DNA from: Azospirillum sp. 412522
Lineage (GTDB): Bacteria > Pseudomonadota > Alphaproteobacteria > Azospirillales > Azospirillaceae
DNA: 64,000 nt
Reading direction: 5' to 3'
Assembly: GCF_019805165.1 (NCBI RefSeq)
Contig: NZ_RWIJ01000013.1
Coordinates: forward strand, 1-64,000
Every line of letters begins with the position of its first letter. Positions within the stretch are counted from its first letter, which is position 1. Below the pieces are notes generated by a model. That model was not told the DNA's origin, searched no databases, and saw nothing but the letters and a program-made list of their open reading frames with translations. The position numbers were made by a program, and so were the translations under genes. Shown here piece by piece: positions 46,282 through 55,660 of this stretch.

Positions 46282-49200
46282 ATGGCGATCCACGTCGCGC
46301 TGAACCACAAGACGATCTATCGCTACGACCGGCCGGTCTCTCTCGGCCCGCAGATCATCCGGCTGCGCCCGGCGCCACATTGCCGGACACCGATCCTCAG
46401 CTATTCCCTGAAAGTCACGCCCAAGCAGCATTTCCTGAACTGGCAGCAGGACCCGCAATCGAACTTCCAGGCCCGCTTCGTCTTTCCGGAGAAAACGCGC
46501 GAATTCATCGTCGAGGTCGATCTGGTCGCCGAGATCGCGGCGATCAACCCCTTCGACTTTTTCCTGGAAGAGAAGGCCAACCACATCCCCTTCGCCTACG
46601 ACGACTGGCTGGAGCGCGAGCTGCGTCCGTATCTGGAGACGGAGAAGCCAGGGCCGGAACTGGCGGCCTACCTCAAGGACATCCCGCGGGAGAAGACGCC
46701 GACCATCGATTTCCTGGTCGCGGTGAACCAGCGGCTGCAACAGGACATCGGCTACGTCATCCGGATGGAGCCGGGCATCCAGACCTGCGCGGAGACGCTG
46801 ACCAAGCGCACCGGGTCCTGCCGCGATTCGGCATGGCTGCTGGTGCAGATCCTGCGCAACCTCGGTCTGGCCGCCCGCTTCGTCTCCGGCTACCTGATCC
46901 AGCTGACCGCCGACCAGAAGGCCTTGGACGGTCCGTCGGGACCGGAGAGCGACTTCACCGACCTGCATGCCTGGACCGAAGTGTTCCTGCCCGGTGCCGG
47001 CTGGGTCGGCCTCGATCCCACATCCGGCCTGCTGGCGGGCGAAGGGCACATCCCGCTCGCCTGCACCCCCGACGCCTCTTCCGCCGCTCCCATCTCCGGT
47101 ATGGTAGACGAGGCGGAGGTCGAGTTCGGCCATGAGATGTCGGTCACCCGCATCTATGAGGCGCCGCGCGTCACCAAGCCCTACAGCCCGCAGCAATGGA
47201 CGGCGATCGAAGCGCTGGGCCACCGCGTCGACGAGGATCTGAGGGCGGAGGACGTTCGCCTGACCATGGGCGGCGAACCGACCTTCGTGTCCATCGACGA
47301 CATGGAAGGCGCCGAATGGAACACCACGGCGCTCGGACCGCAGAAGCGGAAGCTGGCCGCCGATCTGATCCACCGGCTGATGGCGCGTTTCGCCCCCGGC
47401 GGGCTGCTGCATTTCGGCCAGGGCAAATGGTATCCCGGCGAATCGCTGCCGCGCTGGGCGATGACCGTCTACTGGCGCCGCGATGGCGAGGCGCTGTGGG
47501 CCAACAGCGACCTGCTGGCACGCGAGGACACCGATTACGGCCACACCGCCCAGGATGCCGGCGTTTTCCTGATGGCGCTGGCGAAACGGCTGGGCCTCGA
47601 CCCGAATCTGGTGCTCGGCGCCTATGAGGACCCGTGGCATTACCTGCGCAAGGAGTCGCAGCTTCCGATCAACGTCGATCCGCTGGACAGCAAGCTGGAG
47701 GACAAGGAGGAACGCGAACGCCTGACCCGCGTCTTCACCCGCGGTCTGGCCGAGCCGGTGGGCTTCGCCCTGCCGATCAACCGCCGCATGACCCAGCAGG
47801 GTCCGATCTGGCTGTCCAGCACTTGGCCCCTGCGCCAGGAAAGGTTGCTGCTGATCCCCGGCGACAGCCCGGTCGGCTACCGCCTGCCCATCGGATCCCT
47901 GCCCTGGGTGTCGAAAGCCGACTATCCCTACAGCTGGGAGACCGACCCGTTCGAGGAGCGCGCTCCCCTGCCCCCGCACCCGGTCCAGCGCCGGCAGGAG
48001 ATCCGCGGCGCCGTCCAGGAATCCGACCGCGGCGTCCACACCGACAAGCGGATGGCCCAGCGCCAGCGAATCATGGCCGAGATCCGCGACGAGATGCCGG
48101 AAGAGGGCAAGTCGGCCTGGTGGGTCGTCCGCACCGCCCTGACCTGCGAGGCGCGGAACGGTCGCCTGCACCTGTTCATGCCGCCGATGAGCACCCTGGA
48201 AGACTATCTGGCGATGCTGGCGGAGATCGAGGCGACGGCGGTCGAACTGGAGATGCCGGTCGTCATCGAAGGCTACCAGCCGCCGAAGGACCCACGCCTG
48301 AACTCGCTGGCCGTCACCCCGGATCCGGGCGTGATCGAGGTGAACATCCACCCGGCCCACAGCTGGGACGATCTGGTGCGCAACACCATCACGCTGTACG
48401 AGGACGCGCGCCAGTCCCGCCTGGGTGCGGAGAAGTTCATGATCGACGGGCGCCATTGCGGCACCGGCGGCGGCAACCATGTGGTTATGGGCGGCGCGAC
48501 CGCAGCCGACAGCCCGTTCCTGCGCCGGCCGGATCTGCTGCGCAGCCTGATCACCTACTGGCAGAACCACCCTGCCCTGTCCTACGTCTTCTCCGGCCTG
48601 TTCATCGGCCCAACCAGCCAGGCGCCGCGCGTGGACGAGGCGCGCGACGACCAGCTCTATGAACTGGAGATCGCCTTCAACCAGATCGATCAGGCGGCGG
48701 CGACCGGAAACTGCCCGCCCTGGCTGGTCGACCGGGTGCTGCGCAACCTGCTGGTCGACGTCCAGGGCAATACCCACCGGGCGGAGTTCTGCATCGACAA
48801 GCTCTATTCGCCGGACAGCTCGACCGGCCGCCTCGGCCTCGTCGAGTTCCGAGCCTTCGAAATGCCGCCCCACGCCGAGATGAGCCTGACCCAGCAACTG
48901 CTGATGCGGGCACTTGTCGCACGCTTCTGGAAGCACCCCTACAAGGGCCGTCTGGTGCGCTGGGGCACGGATCTGCACGACCGCTTCATGCTGCCGCACT
49001 TTCTCCAGCAGGACATGGCCGACGTTCTGCAGGATCTGCGCGACCATGGCTATCCTCTGGAGGACAGCTGGTTCGCGCCGCACTTCAACTTCCGCTTCCC
49101 GGTCTATGGCCATGTCAGCCAGCGTGGCATCACCATGGAACTGCGCATGGCGCTGGAGCCCTGGCACGTCCTGGGCGAGGAGCCGGGGGGCGGCGGCACG

Positions 49201-49635
49201 GTGCGCTATGTCGACAGCTCGGTGGAACGGGTGCAGGTCCGCGTCACCGGCCTGATCGACGCCCGCTACGTCATCACCTGCAAAGGCCGGCGCGTTCCTC
49301 TGATCCCGACCGGGGTGGAGGGCGAGTTCGTCGGCAGCGTGCGTTACCGCGCATGGCAGCCGCCGTCCTGCCTGCATCCGACGATTCCCGTCCACACCCC
49401 GCTGATCTTCGACATCGTCGACAGCTGGGCCGGCCGGTCGATCGGCGGCTGCACCTATCACGTCATGCATCCGGGCGGCAGGAACTACGAGACCTTCCCG
49501 GTCAACGCCAACGAGGCGGAGGGGCGCCGTCTGGCCCGTTTCTTCCCCTTCGGCCATACCCCCGGCCCGATGGACGTCCCGGCGGAGGAACGCAATCCGC
49601 AATTCCCGATGACCCTGGATCTACGGCGGGGGTGA
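46282..49635 (+). CDS. Large transglutaminase-family protein with DUF2126
   Basis: The 1117-residue protein combines an N-terminal transglutaminase-like fold with a long C-terminal DUF2126 region. The papain-like triad is visible: Cys180 (RTGSCRDSAW), His229 (DLHAWTEVF) and Asp245 (LDPTSG). DUF2126 starts near residue 320 with RLTMGGEPTFVSIDD and includes FMIDGRHCGTGGGNHVV. It has no signal peptide. In other bacteria it accompanies ATP-grasp/alpha-E genes as a predicted peptide-ligating or tagging module; the actual substrate is unknown. ATG 46282 follows GAGGCGGGG. An 18-bp hairpin follows the stop. Confidence 0.9.
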   Translation: MAIHVALNHKTIYRYDRPVSLGPQIIRLRPAPHCRTPILSYSLKVTPKQHFLNWQQDPQSNFQARFVFPEKTREFIVEVDLVAEIAAINPFDFFLEEKANHIPFAYDDWLERELRPYLETEKPGPELAAYLKDIPREKTPTIDFLVAVNQRLQQDIGYVIRMEPGIQTCAETLTKRTGSCRDSAWLLVQILRNLGLAARFVSGYLIQLTADQKALDGPSGPESDFTDLHAWTEVFLPGAGWVGLDPTSGLLAGEGHIPLACTPDASSAAPISGMVDEAEVEFGHEMSVTRIYEAPRVTKPYSPQQWTAIEALGHRVDEDLRAEDVRLTMGGEPTFVSIDDMEGAEWNTTALGPQKRKLAADLIHRLMARFAPGGLLHFGQGKWYPGESLPRWAMTVYWRRDGEALWANSDLLAREDTDYGHTAQDAGVFLMALAKRLGLDPNLVLGAYEDPWHYLRKESQLPINVDPLDSKLEDKEERERLTRVFTRGLAEPVGFALPINRRMTQQGPIWLSSTWPLRQERLLLIPGDSPVGYRLPIGSLPWVSKADYPYSWETDPFEERAPLPPHPVQRRQEIRGAVQESDRGVHTDKRMAQRQRIMAEIRDEMPEEGKSAWWVVRTALTCEARNGRLHLFMPPMSTLEDYLAMLAEIEATAVELEMPVVIEGYQPPKDPRLNSLAVTPDPGVIEVNIHPAHSWDDLVRNTITLYEDARQSRLGAEKFMIDGRHCGTGGGNHVVMGGATAADSPFLRRPDLLRSLITYWQNHPALSYVFSGLFIGPTSQAPRVDEARDDQLYELEIAFNQIDQAAATGNCPPWLVDRVLRNLLVDVQGNTHRAEFCIDKLYSPDSSTGRLGLVEFRAFEMPPHAEMSLTQQLLMRALVARFWKHPYKGRLVRWGTDLHDRFMLPHFLQQDMADVLQDLRDHGYPLEDSWFAPHFNFRFPVYGHVSQRGITMELRMALEPWHVLGEEPGGGGTVRYVDSSVERVQVRVTGLIDARYVITCKGRRVPLIPTGVEGEFVGSVRYRAWQPPSCLHPTIPVHTPLIFDIVDSWAGRSIGGCTYHVMHPGGRNYETFPVNANEAEGRRLARFFPFGHTPGPMDVPAEERNPQFPMTLDLRRG

Positions 49636-49645
49636 TCCTTCCATT

Positions 49646-49688
49646 GGGCCTATTCCCCTCTCCTGGCCATGGAGAGGGGAATAGGCCC
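49646..49688. terminator. Perfect 18-bp inverted repeat after the transglutaminase gene
   Basis: GGGCCTATTCCCCTCTCC (49646-49663) is exactly complementary to 49671-49688 with a 7-base loop. No T-run follows immediately (TATTTTT begins about 15 bases later), so it may be an RNA-processing or atypical termination structure. Confidence 0.6.
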
Positions 49689-49813
49689 GTGACCTCCCCG
49701 TCATCTATTTTTCAGCGCCATAACGCGATAGCACTACGCGCATAACGATTATCAGCATTACCCTCACCGGTCGAAGGCCAAAGCGCCATACACCAGATGA
49801 GGGAATAACCGGG

Positions 49814-51859
49814 ATGAAGTTGCCCTTCTATGCAACCCTGGCGGCCAGCGCACTGCTTCTCAGCTCCTGCGCTGAACCGTCGCCGCCGCCACGCCCGGTG
49901 CCGGTGAAGCCGCCGGTCCAGGTCAACGGACTGTGGTACCTTGACCAGGGCTGGTCGGAGGAGGCCCGGCAGTGGTACTATAACACCACCCAGGGTTCGC
50001 AGATCATGCGCTATGACTGGTTCATGGCGCTGGAGGATCCGAAGACCAAGCAACCCTTCTCCAAGAGCATCACCGGCTACGGCTATGCCGCCGGCACGGC
50101 CGGCAGCTGGAACCCGGATCTGCTGCCGGTCGGCTTCGTCAAGGACACCGACCCCGACAAGACCGCGTGGTTCGGCATGACCTGTGCCGCCTGCCATACC
50201 GGCGACGTGACGGTCAACGGCAAGACGATGCGAATCGACGGCGCGGTCACCACCGGCGACCTCTATGGTTTCATCAGCGGCCTGAGCAACGCGGTCCACG
50301 CCACTGTCGCCAGCGATGCGGCCTTCCAGCCCTTCGCCACCCGCGTGCTTGGCGCCACCGCGACCGACCAGCAGAAGCTGGCTTTGTATGACAGCCTCAA
50401 GGCCTTCGACCAGTCCTTCGCAGCCTTCGTTGCCGCGAGCACCCCGGATACGCCCTGGGGATCGATGCGGACCGATGCGTTCGGCATGATCTTCAACCGG
50501 GTCTCGGCCATCGACCTGAACCTTCCGAAGAACAACCGCGCGCCGAACGCGCCGGTCAGCTATCCCTTCCTGTGGGATGCGCCGCATCAGCCGCGGGTGC
50601 AGTGGAATGGCCTGCTGCCGAACGCCACCTCCTTCGACGCGCTGGGCCGCAACGCCGGCGAGGTGCTGGGCGTGTTCGGCAAGGTGACGCTGAAGCCGCC
50701 GGCCGACGCCGCGCATTACTATTACAAATCGACCGTGCAAGGCCGGAATCTGGTCGACATGGAGAATCAGCTGCGCAAGCTGCGGTCGCCCGTGTGGCCG
50801 GACAGCCTCGCCGGCGATGTCGATATCGTCAAGGCGGCAGCCGGCGAGCCGATCTACAAGGAGAATTGTGAGAGCTGCCACGCCATTCTGCCACGCGGCG
50901 AGACCTACACCACCGCCCCGATCCAGATGGTGCCGCTATTCAACTGGGCGGCTCCCAACGACGCCAAGGCGGTGATCGCCGCCTTCGCCACGATCTGCAC
51001 CAAGGGCGTCGATGCCGCCGTCGCCGCCAAGATGGTCACGATCAACTATGGCGCCGATCCGAAGATGGCCGTCGATGCGCTGTGCCGCCAAGTCGATACC
51101 GGCGCCATCGCCAACGTCGCCATGCCGCCGCAACTGCTGGGGGGCAAGCCGCTGAAGAACCCGGATCTGGCGGCGAACCTGCTTTCGAACGCGGTGATCG
51201 GCGCCATCTTCGGCGATCTGGTGCGCGAGCCGGGCCTGCTGGTCGACCTGCTGAAGGGCGACAAGGCGCCGGCGCCCTGGCTGACCGCCAGCGCACCCGC
51301 CGGCTGGTCGCCGGAGTCGCTGACGAAGGACGGCACGCTCGACACCACGCCCTTCGTGAAGCAGGGCGCCAAGAAAACCGCCGACCACCAGAAGGTGATC
51401 GCCGCCCTGACCGGCGGCGGTCAGACCAAGCCGACCGTCGGCGCGGCTCCGGCTGGCGGCAGCGCAACGAAGGCGCAGGCCAGGGCTGCCGTTTCCACAG
51501 CCCCGGCCACCGGCAATGCGACGTCCGACGACGAGGCGCTGGCTGCCACCATCAAACAACTGCTCGCCTACAAGGCACGCCCGTTGGACGGCGTGTGGGC
51601 GACAGCCCCCTTCATGCACAACGGCTCGGTCCCCAACCTGTATGAGATGCTGCTGCCGACCTCCCAGCGGTCGACAACCTTCCGCATGGGCAGCACGTCC
51701 ATCGACCCGGTCAAGGTCGGCGTGGATTCATCCGCTGCGGACGCCACCTTCGTCTACGACACGACGAAGCCCGGCAACCACAACACCGGCCACGAGTTCG
51801 GGGCCAGCTTCACCGACACGCAACGCTGGCAACTGCTGGAATATCTGAAGACGCTCTGA
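49814..51859 (+). CDS. RoxA-like dihaem c-type cytochrome lipoprotein
   Basis: The 681-residue protein has a lipobox (LLLSSC, Cys19) and two CxxCH haem sites, CAACH at 124-128 and CESCH at 352-356. The length and haem layout resemble RoxA-type rubber oxygenases and distant dihaem cytochrome c peroxidases. FMHNGSVPNLYEML near the C-terminus is typical of this superfamily. Whether it is an oxygenase, a peroxidase or an electron carrier cannot be told. It would sit at a membrane facing the periplasm. It lies between two transglutaminase/ATP-grasp genes on the same strand; a strong terminator follows. Confidence 0.82.
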   Translation: MKLPFYATLAASALLLSSCAEPSPPPRPVPVKPPVQVNGLWYLDQGWSEEARQWYYNTTQGSQIMRYDWFMALEDPKTKQPFSKSITGYGYAAGTAGSWNPDLLPVGFVKDTDPDKTAWFGMTCAACHTGDVTVNGKTMRIDGAVTTGDLYGFISGLSNAVHATVASDAAFQPFATRVLGATATDQQKLALYDSLKAFDQSFAAFVAASTPDTPWGSMRTDAFGMIFNRVSAIDLNLPKNNRAPNAPVSYPFLWDAPHQPRVQWNGLLPNATSFDALGRNAGEVLGVFGKVTLKPPADAAHYYYKSTVQGRNLVDMENQLRKLRSPVWPDSLAGDVDIVKAAAGEPIYKENCESCHAILPRGETYTTAPIQMVPLFNWAAPNDAKAVIAAFATICTKGVDAAVAAKMVTINYGADPKMAVDALCRQVDTGAIANVAMPPQLLGGKPLKNPDLAANLLSNAVIGAIFGDLVREPGLLVDLLKGDKAPAPWLTASAPAGWSPESLTKDGTLDTTPFVKQGAKKTADHQKVIAALTGGGQTKPTVGAAPAGGSATKAQARAAVSTAPATGNATSDDEALAATIKQLLAYKARPLDGVWATAPFMHNGSVPNLYEMLLPTSQRSTTFRMGSTSIDPVKVGVDSSAADATFVYDTTKPGNHNTGHEFGASFTDTQRWQLLEYLKTL

Positions 51860-51891
51860 GCGTCTCCGGCAACTCCGCAGCATCCGGCAAG

Positions 51892-51926
51892 CCGGAGCGT
51901 CGCCTTGCGCGGCGCTCCGGTTTTTT
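51892..51926 (+). terminator. Intrinsic terminator of the dihaem lipoprotein gene
   Basis: CCGGAGCG (51892-51899) pairs with CGCTCCGG (51913-51920), followed by six T residues. It separates the cytochrome transcript from the ATP-grasp gene. Confidence 0.85.
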
Positions 51927-52137
51927 CATTTCCGGAATCAGCTCCGGGATCCGGCCGCCGATCACCGGACCGATATGGAATCTTTCCTCTTTCGGATGGA
52001 TCCCGGGACCGGCGGTCTTGCATCGCCCGACGTGGACGTTCAGACTGCTGCTTCCTTCATAGGCAATACGCACCAGTCCGACCTTGTCCAAATCCGATCA
52101 GCCCTTCCGCGCGCCGACATCCGTGGTCCCGTCCGGG

Positions 52138-54708
52138 ATGCCACCGGTCCCTTTCACCCAGGGATCGCTGTTCGGCGAGGCCGATGCCATCGGCTATGGC
52201 TCCGGACAGGTCTATGACGAGATGGTGAACGGCCAGGGCAGGCTGCGGCCGCACTGGCAGACCTTCATGAGCACGCTGGGGCCGCTCGACGCCGAACAGA
52301 TGGCGCAGCGGTGGGAGGAGGCTCGGCGGCTGCTGCACCAGAACGGCGTCACCTACAATATCTACGGAGATCCCAACGGGATGGAGCGGCCATGGCCGCT
52401 CGACATGATGCCGCTTCTGCTGCCGGCGCATGAATGGAAGGCCATCGAATCGGGGCTGATCCAGCGCGCATCGCTGCTGAACGCCATCCTGACCGACATC
52501 TACGGGCCGCAGACGCTGACCCGCTACGGCCGGCTGCCGCCGTCGGTGATCCATGCCGACCCCGGTTTCCGCCGCGCGGTGCACGGCATCCGGGTACCGA
52601 ACGACGTCCATCTGCACTTCTACGCCGTCGACCTCGCCCGCGCGCCCGACGGCCGCTGGTGGGTGCTGTCCGACCGAACCCAGGCGCCGAGCGGCAGCGG
52701 CTACGCGCTGGAAAACCGTGCGGTGATCGCCAAGGTGCTGCCCGACAGCTTCCGCCACTGCCAAGTGGAGCGGCTGACCGGATTCTTCGACACCTTCAAG
52801 GAAACGCTGCTGTCCATCGCGCCGCGGAACGGAGCAGGCGGCACTGTCGGGGGCGGTCGTCTGCCGCGCGTGGTCCTGCTGACCCCCGGTCCCTACAACG
52901 AGACCTATTTCGAGCATGTCTATCTGGCCCGCTACCTCGGCCTGACCCTGGTGGAGGGGGCGGATCTGACGGTGCGCGACCGGACGGTCTATCTGAAGAC
53001 CCTGTCGGGGCTGGAACAGGTGGACGTGATCCTGCGCCGGCTCGACGCCGATTTCGCCGACCCGCTGGAGATGCGTGCCGACAGTTCGCTCGGCGTCGCC
53101 GGCCTGATCGAGGCGGTGCGGGCCGGCAATGTGGTGATGGCCAACGCGCTGGGTTCCGGCCTGATGGAATCGATGGCGATGAAGTCGTCGCTGCCGACGC
53201 TCTGCCGCCATCTGCTGGGAGAGGAACTGCGGCTGCCCGGTGTCGCCAGCTGGTGGTGCGGCAACGATGCGGAGCGTGCCTACGTCATCGACCATCTCGA
53301 TGGACTGGTGATCAAGCCGGCCTTCCCGTCGCTCTCCTTCGAGCCGATCTTCGGCGCCCAGCTGTCGGCCGCCGAACGTTCCGCGCTGGTGGAAGGGATC
53401 AAACGCCGCCCCTGGTATTATGTGGCGCAGGAGCAGATGGCGCTCTCCACCGCACCGGTCTGGCAGGACGGCCGGCTGCAGCCACGCCCGCTGGTCCTGC
53501 GCGTCTTCCTGTGCGCCACTCCCAGCGGCGGCTATGCGGTGATGCCCGGTGGCCTGACCCGGGTGTCGAGCGAATCCGGCCGGCTGGTGGTGTCGATGCA
53601 AAGCGGCGGCGGCAGCAAGGACACCTGGATCCTGGCGCCGCGGCGGGCGGACGTGACCTCCACCCAGCCACGCCCGGCGCTGGCGACGGAGCCGATGGCC
53701 AGCGGCGCCCGCCCGTCCGCCAACGACCTGCCCAGCCGCGTCGCCGACGGCCTCTATTGGCTCGGGCGCTATGCGGAACGGGCCGAGGGGGCGCTGCGGC
53801 TGTTGCGCGCGACGCAGAGCCGGCTGATCGACGGCAACATGCCGGGCGCCGCCCTGCAACTGCCTACGCTTCTCGACCTGCTCTCCTCGCTCGGCATGAT
53901 CCCGGCGGAGATGGCACGGGTGACCGAAAGCGGCGCCAACCGCGGCCTGCGCGAGGCTCTGCACGCGGCAGTGGTCGATTCCGATCATCCCAACAGCCTG
54001 CGGTCACAGGTGCTGCGCCTGCACCGGACGGCCTATTCGGTGCGCGACCGCCTGTCGATGGACATGTGGCGGGTGGTCTCCGCCATCGATCGCCAGACCC
54101 AGCCGCCGAAGGGGCGGATGGACGCCGCATCGCTGCTGCTGCGGCTGGACGACGTGATGATCACGCTGGCCGCCTTCTCCGGCCTCGAGCAGGAGAGCAT
54201 GACACGCGGCGCCGGCTGGCGTTTCCTCGACATCGGACGGCGGATCGAGCGGTCGCTCTACATGGTGGCGCTGATGCGGGGGAGCCATGTCGCCGACCTC
54301 GACCGTCAGGAAGAGCCAGTCCAGGCCGCCACCCTGTCCGTGCTGCTGGAGCTGGGCGAGAGCGTGATGACCTACCGCGCCCGCTATCTGACCAGCGTGC
54401 TGCGTACCCCCGTTCTCGACCTGCTGCTGGGGGAGGAGGCGAACCCGCGCGCCTTGGCCTTCCAACTGGCGGCGCTGGACCGCCACATGCGGGCGCTCCC
54501 CAGCCAGGGCGTCGGCACCGGGACCGACCCGACCGGCGGAGCTTTGGCCATCATAGCCGCCGCACGCAAAAGCCTGGAACGCACCGACGCGATGGCATCC
54601 AGCGAGGCGTTGCGCACGCTGCTGGACACGCTGGCGATGACGCTGCCCGACGTGTCCAATTTCCTGGCTCACGCCTATTTCAGCCATGCTTTCGCACGAT
54701 CGGCCTGA
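52138..54708 (+). CDS. Circularly permuted ATP-grasp and alpha-E fusion protein
   Basis: The protein of about 856 residues joins a circularly permuted ATP-grasp domain (about 40-480) to an alpha-E helical domain (about 530-850). The first has VYDEMV, YNIYGDPNGMERPWPLD, HFYAVDLARAPDGRWWVL and DRTQAPSGSGYALENR; the second begins near RVADGLYWLGRYAERAEG. In many bacteria these are two genes. The family is predicted to ligate amino acids or peptides and to act with the transglutaminase neighbours. TTG 52084 is an alternative start; ATG 52138 was preferred. It ends four bases before the second transglutaminase gene. Confidence 0.88.
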   Translation: MPPVPFTQGSLFGEADAIGYGSGQVYDEMVNGQGRLRPHWQTFMSTLGPLDAEQMAQRWEEARRLLHQNGVTYNIYGDPNGMERPWPLDMMPLLLPAHEWKAIESGLIQRASLLNAILTDIYGPQTLTRYGRLPPSVIHADPGFRRAVHGIRVPNDVHLHFYAVDLARAPDGRWWVLSDRTQAPSGSGYALENRAVIAKVLPDSFRHCQVERLTGFFDTFKETLLSIAPRNGAGGTVGGGRLPRVVLLTPGPYNETYFEHVYLARYLGLTLVEGADLTVRDRTVYLKTLSGLEQVDVILRRLDADFADPLEMRADSSLGVAGLIEAVRAGNVVMANALGSGLMESMAMKSSLPTLCRHLLGEELRLPGVASWWCGNDAERAYVIDHLDGLVIKPAFPSLSFEPIFGAQLSAAERSALVEGIKRRPWYYVAQEQMALSTAPVWQDGRLQPRPLVLRVFLCATPSGGYAVMPGGLTRVSSESGRLVVSMQSGGGSKDTWILAPRRADVTSTQPRPALATEPMASGARPSANDLPSRVADGLYWLGRYAERAEGALRLLRATQSRLIDGNMPGAALQLPTLLDLLSSLGMIPAEMARVTESGANRGLREALHAAVVDSDHPNSLRSQVLRLHRTAYSVRDRLSMDMWRVVSAIDRQTQPPKGRMDAASLLLRLDDVMITLAAFSGLEQESMTRGAGWRFLDIGRRIERSLYMVALMRGSHVADLDRQEEPVQAATLSVLLELGESVMTYRARYLTSVLRTPVLDLLLGEEANPRALAFQLAALDRHMRALPSQGVGTGTDPTGGALAIIAAARKSLERTDAMASSEALRTLLDTLAMTLPDVSNFLAHAYFSHAFARSA

Positions 54709-54712
54709 TGCC

Positions 54713-55648
54713 ATGACGCCTCCAGCCCCTGTTTCCGCCCCCGGCAACGGCAGCAGCCCGTCCACCCGGTACCGCGTATGTCATGTCACAGCCTACGACT
54801 ATGGCGAGGATGTGCCGATCTCCCACCATCTGCTGCATCTGATCGCCCGGCCGCATCCACGCCAACGGACCCGACGCAACCTGCTGACCATCGATCCGGT
54901 TCCAGCGGTGCGGACGGAGCGGGTGGATTATTTCGGCAACACCGTCACTTACGTCACCGTGCAGGAACCGCACCGGACCTTCTCCGTGACGGCCGAAAGC
55001 GAGGTCGAGGTCTTCGAACCGCCGGCATTGGCACCCGAGGATTCGCCGCCGTGGGAGCATGTGCGTGACAGTCTGCGCGGCCTGTCCGGGCCGGACGACG
55101 GAGCGGAGATCACGCAATACTGCTTCGACAGTGCTCTGGTCGCCTCCAGCCCGGACCTGCTGGACTATGCCCGTGTCAGCTTCACGCCGGGCCGCCCGGC
55201 AATCGCGGGCGCCATCGACCTGATGCATCGCATCAACCGACAGTTCGCCTTCGATCCTACGGCAACGACGGTCGCGACGCCGCTGGCCACGGTGATGCGG
55301 AACCGACGCGGCGTCTGCCAGGACTTCGCCCATATCGCCGTCGGCTGTGCCCGGGCCATCGGCCTGCCGGCGCGCTATGTCTCGGGTTACCTGCGCACCC
55401 TGCCCCCGCCGGGCCAGCCGCGGCTGGTGGGTGCCGACGTCAGCCATGCCTGGGCATCGGTCTGGTGCGGGGCTGCCACCGGCTGGCTCGACATCTGCCC
55501 GACCAATGCCTGCGTCGCCAACCGCGACTTCATCACCGTGGCCTGGGGGCGCGATTACGACGACGTCAGTCCGGCCCGAGGCATCCTGCTTGGCGGCGCC
55601 GGCCACGGCCTGACCGTCAGCGTGGATGTCGAACCGCTGGAGGATTGA
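54713..55648 (+). CDS. Transglutaminase-like cysteine protease family protein
   Basis: This 311-residue protein has an N-terminal beta-rich domain starting YRVCHVTAYDYGED and a transglutaminase core. Its triad is Cys202 (RRGVCQDFAH), His245 (DVSHAWASVW) and Asp260 (LDICPTN). A frame from 54686 is open but overlaps the alpha-E gene; ATG 54713 gives a 4-bp gap and a family-like start. Close coupling to the ATP-grasp/alpha-E gene is the conserved arrangement. The frequent fourth partner, an Anbu proteasome-like protease, is not in this window. Confidence 0.9.
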   Translation: MTPPAPVSAPGNGSSPSTRYRVCHVTAYDYGEDVPISHHLLHLIARPHPRQRTRRNLLTIDPVPAVRTERVDYFGNTVTYVTVQEPHRTFSVTAESEVEVFEPPALAPEDSPPWEHVRDSLRGLSGPDDGAEITQYCFDSALVASSPDLLDYARVSFTPGRPAIAGAIDLMHRINRQFAFDPTATTVATPLATVMRNRRGVCQDFAHIAVGCARAIGLPARYVSGYLRTLPPPGQPRLVGADVSHAWASVWCGAATGWLDICPTNACVANRDFITVAWGRDYDDVSPARGILLGGAGHGLTVSVDVEPLED

Positions 55649-55660
55649 GGAAGGCCGTTT

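Noticed and set aside
46252..49602. Minus-strand frame of about 1100 codons opposite the large transglutaminase
   Set aside because: The plus strand holds a clear catalytic triad and DUF2126 motifs; the antisense translation is Arg/Gln/His-rich shadow.
52057..53988. Minus-strand frame of about 640 codons opposite the ATP-grasp gene
   Set aside because: Low-complexity Gln/Arg-rich translation without homologous pattern; shadow of the plus-strand gene.
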